From: Citrobacter sp. Marseille-Q6884
Lineage (GTDB): Bacteria > Pseudomonadota > Gammaproteobacteria > Enterobacterales > Enterobacteriaceae
Length of the DNA: 64,000 nt
Assembly: GCF_945906775.1 (NCBI RefSeq)
Contig: NZ_CAMDRE010000001.1
Span: 620,001 to 684,000, forward strand
Reading direction: 5' to 3'
A program made the translations under genes and the position numbers. Below are positions 17,491 to 26,929 of the stretch, piece after piece; position 1 is the stretch's first letter; each line of letters begins with the position of its first letter. The notes beneath the pieces are model-generated. The model did no database searches. It saw only the letters and a program-made list of their open reading frames with translations, and was not told where the DNA came from.

Positions 17491-18062
17491 GCAAAACCAG
17501 ACGTTGGGTTATCATTCTACTGTCGCTGGCTGTCCTTGTGCTGATTGGTATTAACCTGGCAGACAAAGACGACACAACCCAGGTGGTCGTGAATAACAAC
17601 GATCCCACCTATAAGAGCGAACATACTGATACCGTCGTGTATAGCCCGGAAGGCGCACTGAGCTATCGTCTGATCGCCCAACATGTTGAATATTATTCAG
17701 ATCAGGCGGTTTCGTGGTTTACGCAACCCGTATTAACCACGTTTGATAAGGATAAAGTCCCGACATGGTCAATCAAGGCCGATAAAGCCAAATTGACCGA
17801 AGATCGGATGCTGTATCTGTATGGTCACGTTGAAGTCAACGCGCTGGTGCCTGACTCTCAACTACGCAGAATTACTACCGATAACGCGCAGATCAACCTG
17901 GTGACGCAAGATGTCACATCAGATGATCTGGTCACGTTGTACGGAACAACATTTAACTCCAGCGGACTGAAGATGCGCGGCAACTTACGCAGCAAGAACG
18001 CCGAGCTGATTGAAAAGGTTAGAACCTCATATGAAATCCAAAACAAACAAACTCAGCCTTAA
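17487..18062 (+). CDS. lptC: LptC, inner-membrane anchored LPS export protein
   Basis: LptC receives LPS from LptB2FG and passes it to LptA. The 191 residues have one N-terminal membrane segment (TRRWVIILLSLAVLVLIGINL) and a periplasmic beta-jellyroll. Its 3' end overlaps lptA by 32 bp, the E. coli arrangement. Confidence 0.96.
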   Translation: MSKTRRWVIILLSLAVLVLIGINLADKDDTTQVVVNNNDPTYKSEHTDTVVYSPEGALSYRLIAQHVEYYSDQAVSWFTQPVLTTFDKDKVPTWSIKADKAKLTEDRMLYLYGHVEVNALVPDSQLRRITTDNAQINLVTQDVTSDDLVTLYGTTFNSSGLKMRGNLRSKNAELIEKVRTSYEIQNKQTQP

Positions 18063-18585
18063 CCTTGTGCTTGCCAGCTCACTTCTGGCCGCCAGCATTC
18101 CGGCATTTGCCGTCACCGGCGATACCGAGCAGCCGATTCACATTGAATCGGACCAGCAGTCCCTGGATATGCAGGGTAACGTGGTGACATTTACCGGTAA
18201 TGTTATCGTGACGCAGGGCACCATCAAAATTAATGCCGATAAAGTCGTCGTGACCCGTCCTGGCGGCGAAGATGGCAAAGAAGTGATTGATGGCTATGGT
18301 AACCCGGCAACGTTTTACCAGATGCAGGACAACGGTAAGCCGGTTAAAGGTCACGCTTCGCAGATGCACTATGAACTGGCGAAAGACTTCGTCGTTCTGA
18401 CCGGTAAGGCCTATCTGGAACAACTCGATAGCAACATCACGGGCGATAAGATTACCTACCTGGTAAAAGAGCAAAAAATGCAGGCCTTCAGTGACAAAGG
18501 CAAACGCGTCACCACCGTTCTGGTGCCGTCGCAGCTGCAGGATAAAAACAAAACCAAGGCTCCGGCAGAGAAAAAAGGTAACTGA
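18031..18585 (+). CDS. lptA: LptA, periplasmic LPS transport bridge protein
   Basis: LptA polymerises head-to-tail to bridge LptC and LptD. The start at 18031 (MKSKTNKLSLNLVLASSLLAAS) gives 184 residues with a signal peptide cleaved after AFA (about residue 27, mature VTGDTEQP). The OstA/LptA jellyroll follows, and the tail is Lys-rich (KNKTKAPAEKKGN). An ATG seven codons upstream in the same frame lies inside lptC and is rejected. lptB follows after 6 bp. Confidence 0.96.
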   Translation: MKSKTNKLSLNLVLASSLLAASIPAFAVTGDTEQPIHIESDQQSLDMQGNVVTFTGNVIVTQGTIKINADKVVVTRPGGEDGKEVIDGYGNPATFYQMQDNGKPVKGHASQMHYELAKDFVVLTGKAYLEQLDSNITGDKITYLVKEQKMQAFSDKGKRVTTVLVPSQLQDKNKTKAPAEKKGN

Positions 18586-18591
18586 TTCGTT

Positions 18592-19317
18592 ATGGCAACA
18601 TTAACTGCAAAGAATCTTGCAAAAGCCTATAAAGGCCGCCGCGTAGTGGAAGATGTCAGTCTGGCCGTCAACTCAGGGGAGATCGTCGGTCTGCTTGGCC
18701 CTAACGGCGCCGGTAAAACCACGACCTTTTACATGGTTGTCGGCATTGTGCCGCGTGATGCGGGCAATATCATCATTGATGATGAAGACATTAGCCTGCT
18801 GCCGCTGCATGCTCGCGCACGTCGTGGTATCGGCTATTTACCGCAGGAAGCCTCCATTTTCCGTCGCCTGAGCGTGTTTGATAACCTGATGGCGGTGCTG
18901 CAAATTCGTGACGATCTGACCAGCGAACAGCGTGAAGATCGTGCTAACGAACTGATGGAAGAGTTCCATATCGAACATTTGCGCGACAGCATGGGTCAAT
19001 CGCTCTCCGGTGGTGAACGCCGCCGTGTGGAAATCGCCCGTGCTCTGGCCGCAAATCCGAAATTTATCCTGCTGGATGAACCGTTTGCGGGCGTTGACCC
19101 GATTTCCGTTATTGATATTAAACGCATCATCGAACACCTGCGTGACAGCGGGCTGGGCGTGCTAATTACTGACCATAACGTGCGCGAAACGCTGGCGGTC
19201 TGTGAGCGGGCCTACATTGTGAGCCAGGGGCATCTGATCGCGCACGGTACGCCGACAGAAATTCTGCAGGACGAGCACGTTAAGCGCGTATACCTTGGGG
19301 AAGACTTCAGACTCTGA
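18592..19317 (+). CDS. lptB: LptB, ATPase of the LPS export ABC transporter
   Basis: LptB powers LPS extraction by LptFG. The 241 residues contain Walker A GPNGAGKT (36-43), signature LSGGERRR, Walker B FILLDEPFAGVDP and the switch histidine in LITDHNVRE. The C-terminus YLGEDFRL is conserved in the family. lptFG are elsewhere in enterobacteria. The rpoN start is 46 bp downstream. Confidence 0.98.
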   Translation: MATLTAKNLAKAYKGRRVVEDVSLAVNSGEIVGLLGPNGAGKTTTFYMVVGIVPRDAGNIIIDDEDISLLPLHARARRGIGYLPQEASIFRRLSVFDNLMAVLQIRDDLTSEQREDRANELMEEFHIEHLRDSMGQSLSGGERRRVEIARALAANPKFILLDEPFAGVDPISVIDIKRIIEHLRDSGLGVLITDHNVRETLAVCERAYIVSQGHLIAHGTPTEILQDEHVKRVYLGEDFRL

Positions 19318-19363
19318 TAGGGTAGAAGACTTCACCTCACTGCGGGAGAAAACAACTCTGAAC

Positions 19364-20797
19364 ATGAAGCAAGGTTTGCAACTCAGGCTCAGCCAACAAC
19401 TGGCCATGACGCCTCAGCTACAACAGGCTATCCGCCTGTTGCAGTTGTCCACGCTGGAACTTCAGCAAGAACTTCAGCAAGCGCTGGAAAGTAACCCACT
19501 GCTCGAGCAAACCGATCTTCACGACGAAATTGATACGCAGGATAAACAGGACAGCGAACCTCTCGACACCGCAGACGCGCTTGAACAAAAAGAGATGCCG
19601 GAAGAGCTGCCGCTTGATGCCAGTTGGGATGAAATTTACACCGCAGGTACGCCTTCTGGCACCAGTGGAGATTACATCGACGACGAGCTACCTGTGTATC
19701 AGGGTGAGACTACACAATCGCTGCAGGATTATCTGATGTGGCAAGTGGAGCTGACCCCGTTCTCGGATACCGATCGCGCCATTGCCACATCGATTGTGGA
19801 TGCGGTTGATGAGACTGGATATCTGACTGTTTCGCTGGATGACATTCTCGAAAGCATGGGTGATGACGACATCGGTATGGATGAGATCGAAGCCGTGCTT
19901 AAACGCGTTCAACGCTTTGATCCTGTTGGCGTTGCGGCAAAAGATCTCCGCGACTGTTTGCTGATCCAACTTTCGCAGTTTGACAAGGCCACGCCGTGGC
20001 TGGAAGAAGCCCGTCTGATCATCAGCGATCATCTCGATCTGTTAGCCAATCACGACTTCCGCACGCTCATGCGTGTTACCCGACTGAAAGAAGATGTGCT
20101 GAAAGAAGCCGTCAACCTGATTCAGTCGCTTGACCCCCGACCGGGACAGTCGATCCAGACAGGTGAACCGGAGTATGTGATCCCGGATGTGCTGGTGCGC
20201 AAGCATAACGATCGCTGGGTCGTCGAACTGAACAGTGACAGCATTCCACGCCTGCAGATTAACCAGCACTATGCGGCCATGTGTAATGGCACGCGTAACG
20301 ATGCCGACAGCCAGTTTATCCGCAGCAACCTGCAGGATGCGAAGTGGCTGATCAAAAGTCTGGAAAGCCGCAATGATACGCTGTTGCGCGTCAGCCGCTG
20401 TATTGTGGAGCAGCAGCAAGCTTTCTTTGACCAGGGCGAAGAGTATATGAAACCGATGGTGCTGGCGGATATCGCCCAGGCCGTCGAGATGCACGAATCG
20501 ACCATTTCCCGAGTGACCACGCAAAAGTATCTGCACAGTCCGCGCGGCATTTTCGAATTGAAGTATTTCTTTTCCAGCCACGTTAACACTGAGGGTGGAG
20601 GCGAAGCCTCTTCCACAGCGATACGCGCGCTGGTGAAGAAATTAATTGCTGCGGAGAACCCTGCGAAACCGCTGAGTGACAGCAAGTTAACCTCTATGCT
20701 GTCAGAACAAGGTATCATGGTGGCGCGCCGCACCGTTGCGAAGTACCGAGAGTCTTTATCCATTCCGCCGTCTAACCAGCGCAAACAGCTGGTCTGA
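19364..20797 (+). CDS. rpoN: RNA polymerase sigma-54 factor
   Basis: RpoN directs polymerase to -24/-12 promoters for nitrogen and other genes and needs AAA+ activators. The start at 19364 (MKQGLQLRLSQQLAMTPQLQQAIRLL) gives 477 residues. Region I is Gln/Leu-rich, region II is acidic (about 50-120), and the C-terminal RpoN box ARRTVAKYRE lies near 454-463. The open frame 23 codons upstream overlaps lptB and is rejected. It is followed by hpf-ptsN-rapZ-npr, the usual cluster. Confidence 0.98.
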   Translation: MKQGLQLRLSQQLAMTPQLQQAIRLLQLSTLELQQELQQALESNPLLEQTDLHDEIDTQDKQDSEPLDTADALEQKEMPEELPLDASWDEIYTAGTPSGTSGDYIDDELPVYQGETTQSLQDYLMWQVELTPFSDTDRAIATSIVDAVDETGYLTVSLDDILESMGDDDIGMDEIEAVLKRVQRFDPVGVAAKDLRDCLLIQLSQFDKATPWLEEARLIISDHLDLLANHDFRTLMRVTRLKEDVLKEAVNLIQSLDPRPGQSIQTGEPEYVIPDVLVRKHNDRWVVELNSDSIPRLQINQHYAAMCNGTRNDADSQFIRSNLQDAKWLIKSLESRNDTLLRVSRCIVEQQQAFFDQGEEYMKPMVLADIAQAVEMHESTISRVTTQKYLHSPRGIFELKYFFSSHVNTEGGGEASSTAIRALVKKLIAAENPAKPLSDSKLTSMLSEQGIMVARRTVAKYRESLSIPPSNQRKQLV

Positions 20798-20819
20798 CCC
20801 AACCGATAAGGAAGACACT

Positions 20820-21107
20820 ATGCAGCTCAACATCACTGGAAATAACGTCGAAATCACTGAAGCCCTGCGCGACTTTGTCACCACAAAGTTCGCCAAGCTT
20901 GAACAATATTTCGACAGGATTAATCAGGTCTATATTGTGTTGAAAGTGGAGAAAGTCACACACATCTCGGATGCAACACTGCATGTGAACGGTGGCGAAA
21001 TTCATGCCAGCGCGGAAGGTCAGGATATGTATGCCGCCATTGACGGTTTAATTGATAAACTGGCTCGGCAGTTAACAAAACATAAAGATAAACTGAAACA
21101 GCACTAA
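20820..21107 (+). CDS. hpf: Ribosome hibernation promoting factor HPF (short form)
   Basis: HPF binds the 30S decoding region and helps convert 90S into 100S dimers in stationary phase. The 95 residues starting MQLNITGNNVEITEALRDFV are the short enterobacterial form. The beta-alpha fold carries basic surface residues and ends KHKDKLKQH. GGAAG in front of the ATG serves as ribosome site. A long hairpin follows at 21137-21161. Confidence 0.97.
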   Translation: MQLNITGNNVEITEALRDFVTTKFAKLEQYFDRINQVYIVLKVEKVTHISDATLHVNGGEIHASAEGQDMYAAIDGLIDKLARQLTKHKDKLKQH

Positions 21108-21136
21108 CTTGTCCGGGCAGTTAGCGGGTGCAGGAC

Positions 21137-21161
21137 GGCCTGTTGTGAAACACAACAGGCC
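21137..21161 (+). terminator. 11-bp hairpin between hpf and ptsN
   Basis: The perfect stem GGCCTGTTGTG / CACAACAGGCC has an AAA loop. It is followed by ATTTG, not a long T-run, so it may act as partial terminator or processing barrier within the operon rather than full stop. Confidence 0.6.
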
Positions 21162-21190
21162 ATTTGTACAGTTAGCGCTTAGGTGAAATT

Positions 21191-21682
21191 ATGATAAATA
21201 ACGATACGACTCTACAACTGAGCAATGTACTTAACCAGGAATGTACGCGCGCTGGCGTTCACTGCCAAAGCAAGAAACGCGCACTGGAAATCATCAGTGA
21301 GCTGGCAGCCAAACAGCTCAGTCTGCCCCCTCAGGTGGTATTTGAAGCCATCCTGACGCGTGAGAAAATGGGCAGTACCGGCATCGGTAATGGTATTGCG
21401 ATTCCGCACGGAAAGCTGGAAGAAGACACGTTGCGCGCAGTCGGCGTTTTTGTGCAACTCGAAACGCCTATCGCGTTCGACGCCATAGATAATCAACCTG
21501 TCGACCTGCTTTTCGCCCTGCTGGTCCCTGCGGACCAAACCAAGACGCATTTGCATACGCTATCACTGGTAGCAAAACGTCTGGCAGACAAGACTATCTG
21601 CCGCCGTCTGCGTGCCGCGCAGAGTGACGAAGAGCTGTATCAAATCATCACGGACACCGAAGGTGGACAGGATGAAGCATAA
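21191..21682 (+). CDS. ptsN: Nitrogen PTS phosphoacceptor EIIA-Ntr
   Basis: PtsN accepts phosphate from NPr in the PtsP-NPr-PtsN chain and controls potassium transport and other targets; it does not transport sugar. It has 163 residues, with phosphorylated H73 in GIAIPHGKLEE. An upstream ATG is not needed: the start at 21191 has a purine-rich TTAGGTGAAATT leader. rapZ follows after 45 bp. Confidence 0.97.
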   Translation: MINNDTTLQLSNVLNQECTRAGVHCQSKKRALEIISELAAKQLSLPPQVVFEAILTREKMGSTGIGNGIAIPHGKLEEDTLRAVGVFVQLETPIAFDAIDNQPVDLLFALLVPADQTKTHLHTLSLVAKRLADKTICRRLRAAQSDEELYQIITDTEGGQDEA

Positions 21683-21727
21683 CAACCCAATGACATCCTT
21701 TTTTGTCGTTGTGAGGAGAAACAGTAC

Positions 21728-22582
21728 ATGGTACTGATGATCGTCAGCGGTCGTTCAGGGTCAGGAAAATCTGTCGCCCTGCGTGCGCTGGAAGATATGG
21801 GTTTTTACTGCGTGGATAACCTCCCCGTCGTGTTGTTGCCCGATCTGGCTCGTACACTGGCCGATCGCCAAATTTCTGCGGCCGTCAGCATTGATGTGCG
21901 CAACATGCCTGAGTCCCCGGAGATTTTCGAGCAGGCCATGAATAACCTGCCGGAAGGTTTCTCGCCGCAACTGCTGTTCCTTGACGCTGACCGTAATACG
22001 CTGATTCGCCGCTACAGCGATACGCGTCGTCTACACCCGCTCTCCAGCAAAAATTTGTCTCTGGAAAGCGCGATTGATAAGGAAAGTGATTTACTGGAGC
22101 CGCTGCGCTCCCGCGCTGACCTGATCGTTGATACGTCCGAAATGTCCGTCCACGAACTGGCGGAAATGTTACGTACCCGCCTGCTGGGCAAGCGTGAACG
22201 TGAACTCACGATGGTCTTCGAGTCCTTCGGCTTCAAACACGGCATCCCCATTGACGCGGATTACGTCTTTGACGTGCGCTTCCTGCCGAACCCGCACTGG
22301 GACCCGAAACTGCGTCCAATGACCGGTCTTGACAGACCTGTCGCCGCCTTTCTCGACAGGCACACAGAAGTACACAATTTTATCTACCAGACTCGCAGCT
22401 ATCTTGAGCTATGGTTACCCATGCTGGAGACCAACAACCGAAGCTATCTCACCGTAGCCATCGGCTGTACCGGCGGGAAACACCGTTCGGTGTATATTGC
22501 AGAGCAACTGGCAGACTACTTCCGCTCTCGCGGTAAAAACGTACAGTCACGCCATCGTACGCTGGAAAAACGTAAATCATGA
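21728..22582 (+). CDS. rapZ: RapZ, RNase adapter protein for GlmZ
   Basis: RapZ binds the small RNA GlmZ and delivers it to RNase E, linking glucosamine-6-phosphate level to glmS expression. It has 284 residues, with a P-loop (GRSGSGKS, 8-15) in the N-terminal kinase-like domain and a C-terminal domain that binds RNA and glucosamine-6-phosphate (GCTGGKHRSVYIAEQL, then a basic end RHRTLEKRKS). It overlaps npr by 4 bp. Confidence 0.97.
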   Translation: MVLMIVSGRSGSGKSVALRALEDMGFYCVDNLPVVLLPDLARTLADRQISAAVSIDVRNMPESPEIFEQAMNNLPEGFSPQLLFLDADRNTLIRRYSDTRRLHPLSSKNLSLESAIDKESDLLEPLRSRADLIVDTSEMSVHELAEMLRTRLLGKRERELTMVFESFGFKHGIPIDADYVFDVRFLPNPHWDPKLRPMTGLDRPVAAFLDRHTEVHNFIYQTRSYLELWLPMLETNNRSYLTVAIGCTGGKHRSVYIAEQLADYFRSRGKNVQSRHRTLEKRKS

Positions 22583-22851
22583 CCGTGAAGCAAACTGTTG
22601 AAATCACGAATAAGCTGGGCATGCATGCCCGGCCGGCAATGAAACTGTTTGAATTGATGCAGGGTTTTGAAGCAGAAGTCCTGCTGCGTAATGATGAAGG
22701 TACAGAAGCCGAAGCAAATAGCGTTATCGCTCTGCTGATGCTGGATTCTGCCAAAGGACGTCAGATCGAGATTGAAGCCACAGGACCTCAGGAAGTTGAA
22801 GCCCTGGCGGCAGTGATTGCGTTGTTTAATTCAGGGTTTGACGAAGATTAA
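22579..22851 (+). CDS. npr: NPr, phosphocarrier of the nitrogen PTS
   Basis: NPr is a 90-residue HPr paralogue that relays phosphate from PtsP to PtsN. The active histidine is H16 in NKLGMHARPAMKL. It starts in the ATGA overlap with rapZ. In E. coli yrbL follows on the same strand; here the gene is followed directly by a REP element and convergent mtgA, so yrbL is absent. Confidence 0.97.
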   Translation: MTVKQTVEITNKLGMHARPAMKLFELMQGFEAEVLLRNDEGTEAEANSVIALLMLDSAKGRQIEIEATGPQEVEALAAVIALFNSGFDED

Positions 22852-22858
22852 TCCTGTT

Positions 22859-22889
<31 letters not shown>

Positions 22890-22899
22890 GACCGACCCA

Positions 22900-23619
22900 C
22901 TAATACAGTTTATTTTCCCGCATAAACGACTCACCACCCAACTGGCGCATTTGACGCATAATCCACGCCTGGCGGTTACGCACATAACCTGACGGTGCAT
23001 TCGCCTTAAATCGTATTGGATTCGGCAGCACCGCTGCCAGCAATGCCGCTTCAGACAGGCTCAGCCGACTGGCTGGCTTATGAAAATAGCGTTGCGCCGC
23101 CGCTTCCACACCGAATACGCCATCACCAAACTCAGCAATATTCAGGTACACGGTCAGAATACGTTTCTTACTCCAGACCGTTTCCATACCGAGCGTTAAC
23201 CCGGCTTCCAGCCCTTTACGTATCCAGCTGCGTCCATCCCACAGAAAGAGGTTTTTTGCCGTTTGCTGCGATAACGTGGACGCGCCACGAATACGGTTTT
23301 CATTACGTTCGTTGTGCGCCAGCGCTTTTTCTATCGCGGAAACATCAAATCCCCAGTGTTGCGGAAATTTTTGATCTTCTGCCGCAATCACCGCCAGCCC
23401 CATCCACGGAGAAATCTCATCCATGCTCACCCAATCCGAGTGCGCCACGTAACGGAAATCACCGGACAGCCATGCGCCGATTTGCCGTTCAACCATCACC
23501 GCCGAAAAAGGCACTGGCAACACGCTGAACAGGGCGATGCCCCCGCCCCAAAATACCGCGAGGACAATGACGATACGGAGAAAAATACGCCGCAGAAACG
23601 CGGTAACGCCTTTTCTCAT
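22900..23619 (-). CDS. mtgA: Monofunctional peptidoglycan glycosyltransferase
   Basis: MtgA polymerises lipid II into glycan strands without a transpeptidase domain. It has 239 residues (E. coli 242): an N-terminal membrane helix (IFLRIVIVLAVFWGGGIALFSV, about 12-33) and a GT51 domain with motif 1 AAEDQKFPQHWGFD (catalytic Glu) and GASTLSQQTAKNLFL. It overlaps elbB by 4 bp on the same strand. Confidence 0.96.
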   Translation of the reverse strand: MRKGVTAFLRRIFLRIVIVLAVFWGGGIALFSVLPVPFSAVMVERQIGAWLSGDFRYVAHSDWVSMDEISPWMGLAVIAAEDQKFPQHWGFDVSAIEKALAHNERNENRIRGASTLSQQTAKNLFLWDGRSWIRKGLEAGLTLGMETVWSKKRILTVYLNIAEFGDGVFGVEAAAQRYFHKPASRLSLSEAALLAAVLPNPIRFKANAPSGYVRNRQAWIMRQMRQLGGESFMRENKLY

Positions 23620-24269
23620 TCAGCCAGTACCAGCACGCGCGAGACCAGCTTATCGATACCGCTTGCCGCCTCAGCAATATCCTGTGCCAGCATGTAAGCT
23701 GGGGTGGTGACGATTTTGTTATCTTCATCAACCACAATGTCATCGACCGGACAAGGCACATGTTCAGCCCCCATCTCTTCGAGTACTTCCGCGGTATCAA
23801 TATCAGTGCCAATCGTCACCCGCAGCGGGAAGTTAAATATTTTGGGTAACATGGCTGGCGCGATACACATAAAGCCCAACGGTTTCCCTGCCTGATGCAT
23901 CGCCACGGCCAGTGCGGCTAAATCGCTATCGACCCGGCAGTCGCTCCCCTGGCTGGCGAAATTGCTCAGGTTCTTCGCCGCGCCAAATCCTCCGGGCACA
24001 ATCAGTGCGTCCAGTTCCGAAGAAACAGCCTGGGCAAGTGGGCGAATCTCCCCTCGCGTAATACGGGCGGCTTCAATCAGGACGTTACGCGTTTCCGGCA
24101 TCGGCTCGCCCGTCAGATGATTGATGACATCCGTCTGCTGTTTGTCCGGCGCAAAGCAGATAGCCTGAGCACCACTGCGGGCAATGGCCAGCAGTGTGAG
24201 TACGGTTTCATGGATCTCCGCGCCGTCATAGACGCCACATCCACTCAGCACTACGCCAACTTTTTTCAT
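23616..24269 (-). CDS. elbB: ElbB, DJ-1/PfpI-like isoprenoid-related glyoxalase
   Basis: ElbB (GlxIII-like, class I glutamine amidotransferase fold) has 217 residues, the E. coli size. It starts MKKVGVVLSGCGVYDGAEIHE. The nucleophile elbow is GFMCIAPAM (Cys near residue 135). A weak glyoxalase activity and effects on isoprenoid yield are reported for the E. coli protein; its real role is unsettled. mtgA is translationally coupled downstream. Confidence 0.94.
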   Translation of the reverse strand: MKKVGVVLSGCGVYDGAEIHETVLTLLAIARSGAQAICFAPDKQQTDVINHLTGEPMPETRNVLIEAARITRGEIRPLAQAVSSELDALIVPGGFGAAKNLSNFASQGSDCRVDSDLAALAVAMHQAGKPLGFMCIAPAMLPKIFNFPLRVTIGTDIDTAEVLEEMGAEHVPCPVDDIVVDEDNKIVTTPAYMLAQDIAEAASGIDKLVSRVLVLAE

Positions 24270-24386
24270 CGAAACACTCCTTTCGCAACTGACCGAAGCA
24301 CATTAATAATTTTGATTAAAATGCTACGCTTCACACATTTAACTGATTCATGTAACAAATTATTTAAGATTTGCTATCTTAACTGC

Positions 24387-24509
24387 GTGCGGCCTGAAAT
24401 TTAGGGCTGCGCCCTTGTAAACAATGATAATAATTTACGGCGCAGCCACGATTTCCCTGGTGTTGGCGCAGTATTCGCGCACCCCGGTCAAGCCGGGGTC
24501 ATTTTTTTT
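24387..24509 (+). ncRNA. arcZ: ArcZ small RNA
   Basis: ArcZ is an Hfq-dependent sRNA that activates rpoS and represses several mRNAs, and is itself repressed by ArcA. The conserved parts are present: 5' GTGCGGCCTG, the CCCTTGTAA and AATAATTTACGGCGCAGCC segments, the targeting core GATTTCCCTGGTGTTGGCGC, and a terminator hairpin CCCCGG-TCAAG-CCGGGG followed by T8. A -10-like TATCTT lies at about 24375-24380. Its U-tract overlaps the arcB stop codon on the other strand. As in E. coli it sits between elbB and arcB. The 5' half differs from the E. coli sequence I remember and can form GGCTGCGCC / GGCGCAGCC. Confidence 0.93.
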
Positions 24510-26835
24510 CCGCGCTTGCTACCCAGGCTCTTAATACCGCCACATCGTGTTGCCACTCCTGCTTCATCTCTTCAATCCATTCAGCCACGTTATCTTCCCA
24601 GGCAGGAAGGTCCGGTGATTGAATTTGCTGACCGAGCTGTTGCAGATGACGCAGCCCGACCGATCCCGCTGCGCCTTTGATTTTGTGCCCCTCTTCCACA
24701 ACGCCTTTTTTATCACGTGCGGTCAGGTTCGACTCCAGCACGCTCAAATATCCCGGCATCATCTTCTCAAACACCGCCAGCCCGTCGGTAATTAACTTCG
24801 GTCCCACCAGCTCGAGGTATTGTTCCAACATGGGAATATCTAACAGCGCTTGCGATTTACTGCTTTCTTCAGATGTCACAGTGCTCTCCTCTTCGTTTCG
24901 GGTATCCCAGTATTTTTTAATCATGGCGGTTAAGGCCGGAACCGACAGCGGCTTACTCAGCACATCGTCCATGCCAGCATCCAGATATTCTTTTTTGTCT
25001 TTCAGCACGTTGGCGGTGAGCGCCACCAGCGGTGGCAGGTCTTCGCGCGCGTATTTTTTGGTGAGCTCCCGGGAGATATCCAGCCCCGTCATATCCGGCA
25101 ACTGAATATCCAGCAGCACCAGGTCATATTCACCCGGTTTGAACATCTCCAGCGCGGCTTTCCCGGTCATGGCGACATCCACACTGTTACCCAGTTTTTC
25201 CAGCACTGAACGCGCGACAATCACGTTCAGCTCAATGTCTTCGACCAACAGTACGTTCAGCGCGGGCAGAGGCATCTCATCGTCTTCAAACGCATCTTCA
25301 ACCTGTTCCGCCACGGCGGGAGCATGAACGGTCAGCGTAAAGACAGATCCTTTTCCTGGCTGGCTGGAAACCGTAATATCGCCGCCCATGTTTTTCGCCA
25401 AACGCTTCGACACGGCCAGACCGATACCGGTTCCCGTCGCCGGTTTGCCCCCGTTACTGTCTTTCACCTGATAGTACATGGCGAAGATTTTATCCTGCTC
25501 ATCCTGCGGAATACCGATCCCGGAATCTTCAACTTCAAAGTGCAGCATGCTCTCTTTGTCATAACGCGCCCGCACGGTGACCTGCCCCTGCTGGGTAAAC
25601 TTCACGGCATTGCTGATCAGGTTCCACAGGATCTGACGCAGACGCGTCCCGTCGGTAATGACTTTATGCGGCAGCGGTAACGTCGGCTCAAGCACAAAAC
25701 GCAGCCCTTTTTGCTGCGCCTGCAGGCCAGAGAGGTTTTCCAGATCGGCGATAAAGCTGGTGAAATCTATCGGCTGATTATCGAGCTGAACTTTACGCCG
25801 CTCCATCTTATCCATGTCAATAATATCGTTGAAGATATTACCCAACGTCACCGCAGAGACATGGATCGTTTTCAGGTATTTTTCCTGCTCCGCGGTCAGG
25901 TCCGTATCCAGCAATATGCGGCTTAATCCGACAATGCCATTAAGCGGCGTACGCAGTTCGTGGCTGATCGTGGAAATAAAGGTGGTCTTATCGCGGCTGG
26001 CGCGCTCAAGCGCATCCTGATAGCGCTTACGTTCCGTAATATCGCGCCCAAAGCCCATCAGACCATGTCGCTTACCCACGCGGTCATAGTAGGGCACTTT
26101 ACGGATTTCAAAGCAGGCTTTGCGCCCGTCGGGGTAATCCAGCCACTGCTCATAGGTGAGTGACACATTGTGGCGGAAGACTTTCTCGTCAGTTTCGATA
26201 ACCTTCTCAGCCGCCTCAGGCGAGTAAACGTCTGCCGGTTTTAAATTCACCAGTTGCTTTTCACTCTTGCCGGTCAGTAACTCCATGGCGCGGTTACAGC
26301 CGGAAAACTCTTTATCTTCATTGCGATAAAAAACCAGATCCGGCGAGGCATCCAGGAAAGAACGCAGAAAAGAGGACTGTTGCTCAAGCTGGATCTGCGC
26401 TTCTTCGCGCTCTTTGATTTCGACTTTGAGCTGCTCGAAGGTTTCCTCACGCTCGGCTTCCGCCTTCTCGCGCTCAACAATCTCTTGATTGAGCTGCGCG
26501 ATATTGTCTTTCAGTTGTACGTTAAGCTTAAGATCGCGCTCGCGCATCTCCTCAAGCTTTTGCACCAGCCGTGATAAGCGTTGCCGGGATTCCTCCAGTT
26601 GCTCCACCACCACGGACAAGAAATAGACGGCCCAGGGCGTAATCAGCAGACCAAAAAAGATAGAGCGAATGACATCAATACTTTCTACCCGGCCATGCAA
26701 CACCATAGTGACAGCCATCTGCACCACGATTGCCAACACGACCAGAGCCAGCGCCAACAGCAGCGAAAAGCGCACCAGACCTAACTTCATCATCAGGTCG
26801 ACATAATATTGCGCCAGCATACGAATTTGCTTCAT
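24499..26835 (-). CDS. arcB: ArcB, hybrid sensor kinase of the Arc redox system
   Basis: ArcB senses quinone redox state and phosphorylates ArcA. The start at 26835 (MKQIRMLAQYYVDLMMKLG) gives 778 residues. Order: two membrane segments (about 20-80), a coiled-coil linker, a PAS domain (about 150-270), the transmitter with H292 in TFISTISHELRTPLNG and ATP boxes (DSGIGIP, GTGIGLA), a receiver with D576 in LVLLDIQLPDMTG, and an HPt domain with H717 in EEGHKIKGAAGSVG. The frame is open ten codons further upstream without homology. Residue numbers follow the E. coli protein of equal length. Confidence 0.98.
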   Translation of the reverse strand: MKQIRMLAQYYVDLMMKLGLVRFSLLLALALVVLAIVVQMAVTMVLHGRVESIDVIRSIFFGLLITPWAVYFLSVVVEQLEESRQRLSRLVQKLEEMRERDLKLNVQLKDNIAQLNQEIVEREKAEAEREETFEQLKVEIKEREEAQIQLEQQSSFLRSFLDASPDLVFYRNEDKEFSGCNRAMELLTGKSEKQLVNLKPADVYSPEAAEKVIETDEKVFRHNVSLTYEQWLDYPDGRKACFEIRKVPYYDRVGKRHGLMGFGRDITERKRYQDALERASRDKTTFISTISHELRTPLNGIVGLSRILLDTDLTAEQEKYLKTIHVSAVTLGNIFNDIIDMDKMERRKVQLDNQPIDFTSFIADLENLSGLQAQQKGLRFVLEPTLPLPHKVITDGTRLRQILWNLISNAVKFTQQGQVTVRARYDKESMLHFEVEDSGIGIPQDEQDKIFAMYYQVKDSNGGKPATGTGIGLAVSKRLAKNMGGDITVSSQPGKGSVFTLTVHAPAVAEQVEDAFEDDEMPLPALNVLLVEDIELNVIVARSVLEKLGNSVDVAMTGKAALEMFKPGEYDLVLLDIQLPDMTGLDISRELTKKYAREDLPPLVALTANVLKDKKEYLDAGMDDVLSKPLSVPALTAMIKKYWDTRNEEESTVTSEESSKSQALLDIPMLEQYLELVGPKLITDGLAVFEKMMPGYLSVLESNLTARDKKGVVEEGHKIKGAAGSVGLRHLQQLGQQIQSPDLPAWEDNVAEWIEEMKQEWQHDVAVLRAWVASAEKK

Positions 26836-26929
26836 AGAGGGTTCCTTCACGACAACTTGGCACAATAATACTCAATTCTCAGCGTGACGTTTAAGATTGT
26901 GCAAGAAATGCGTAGTTTCCCTCATCGCG

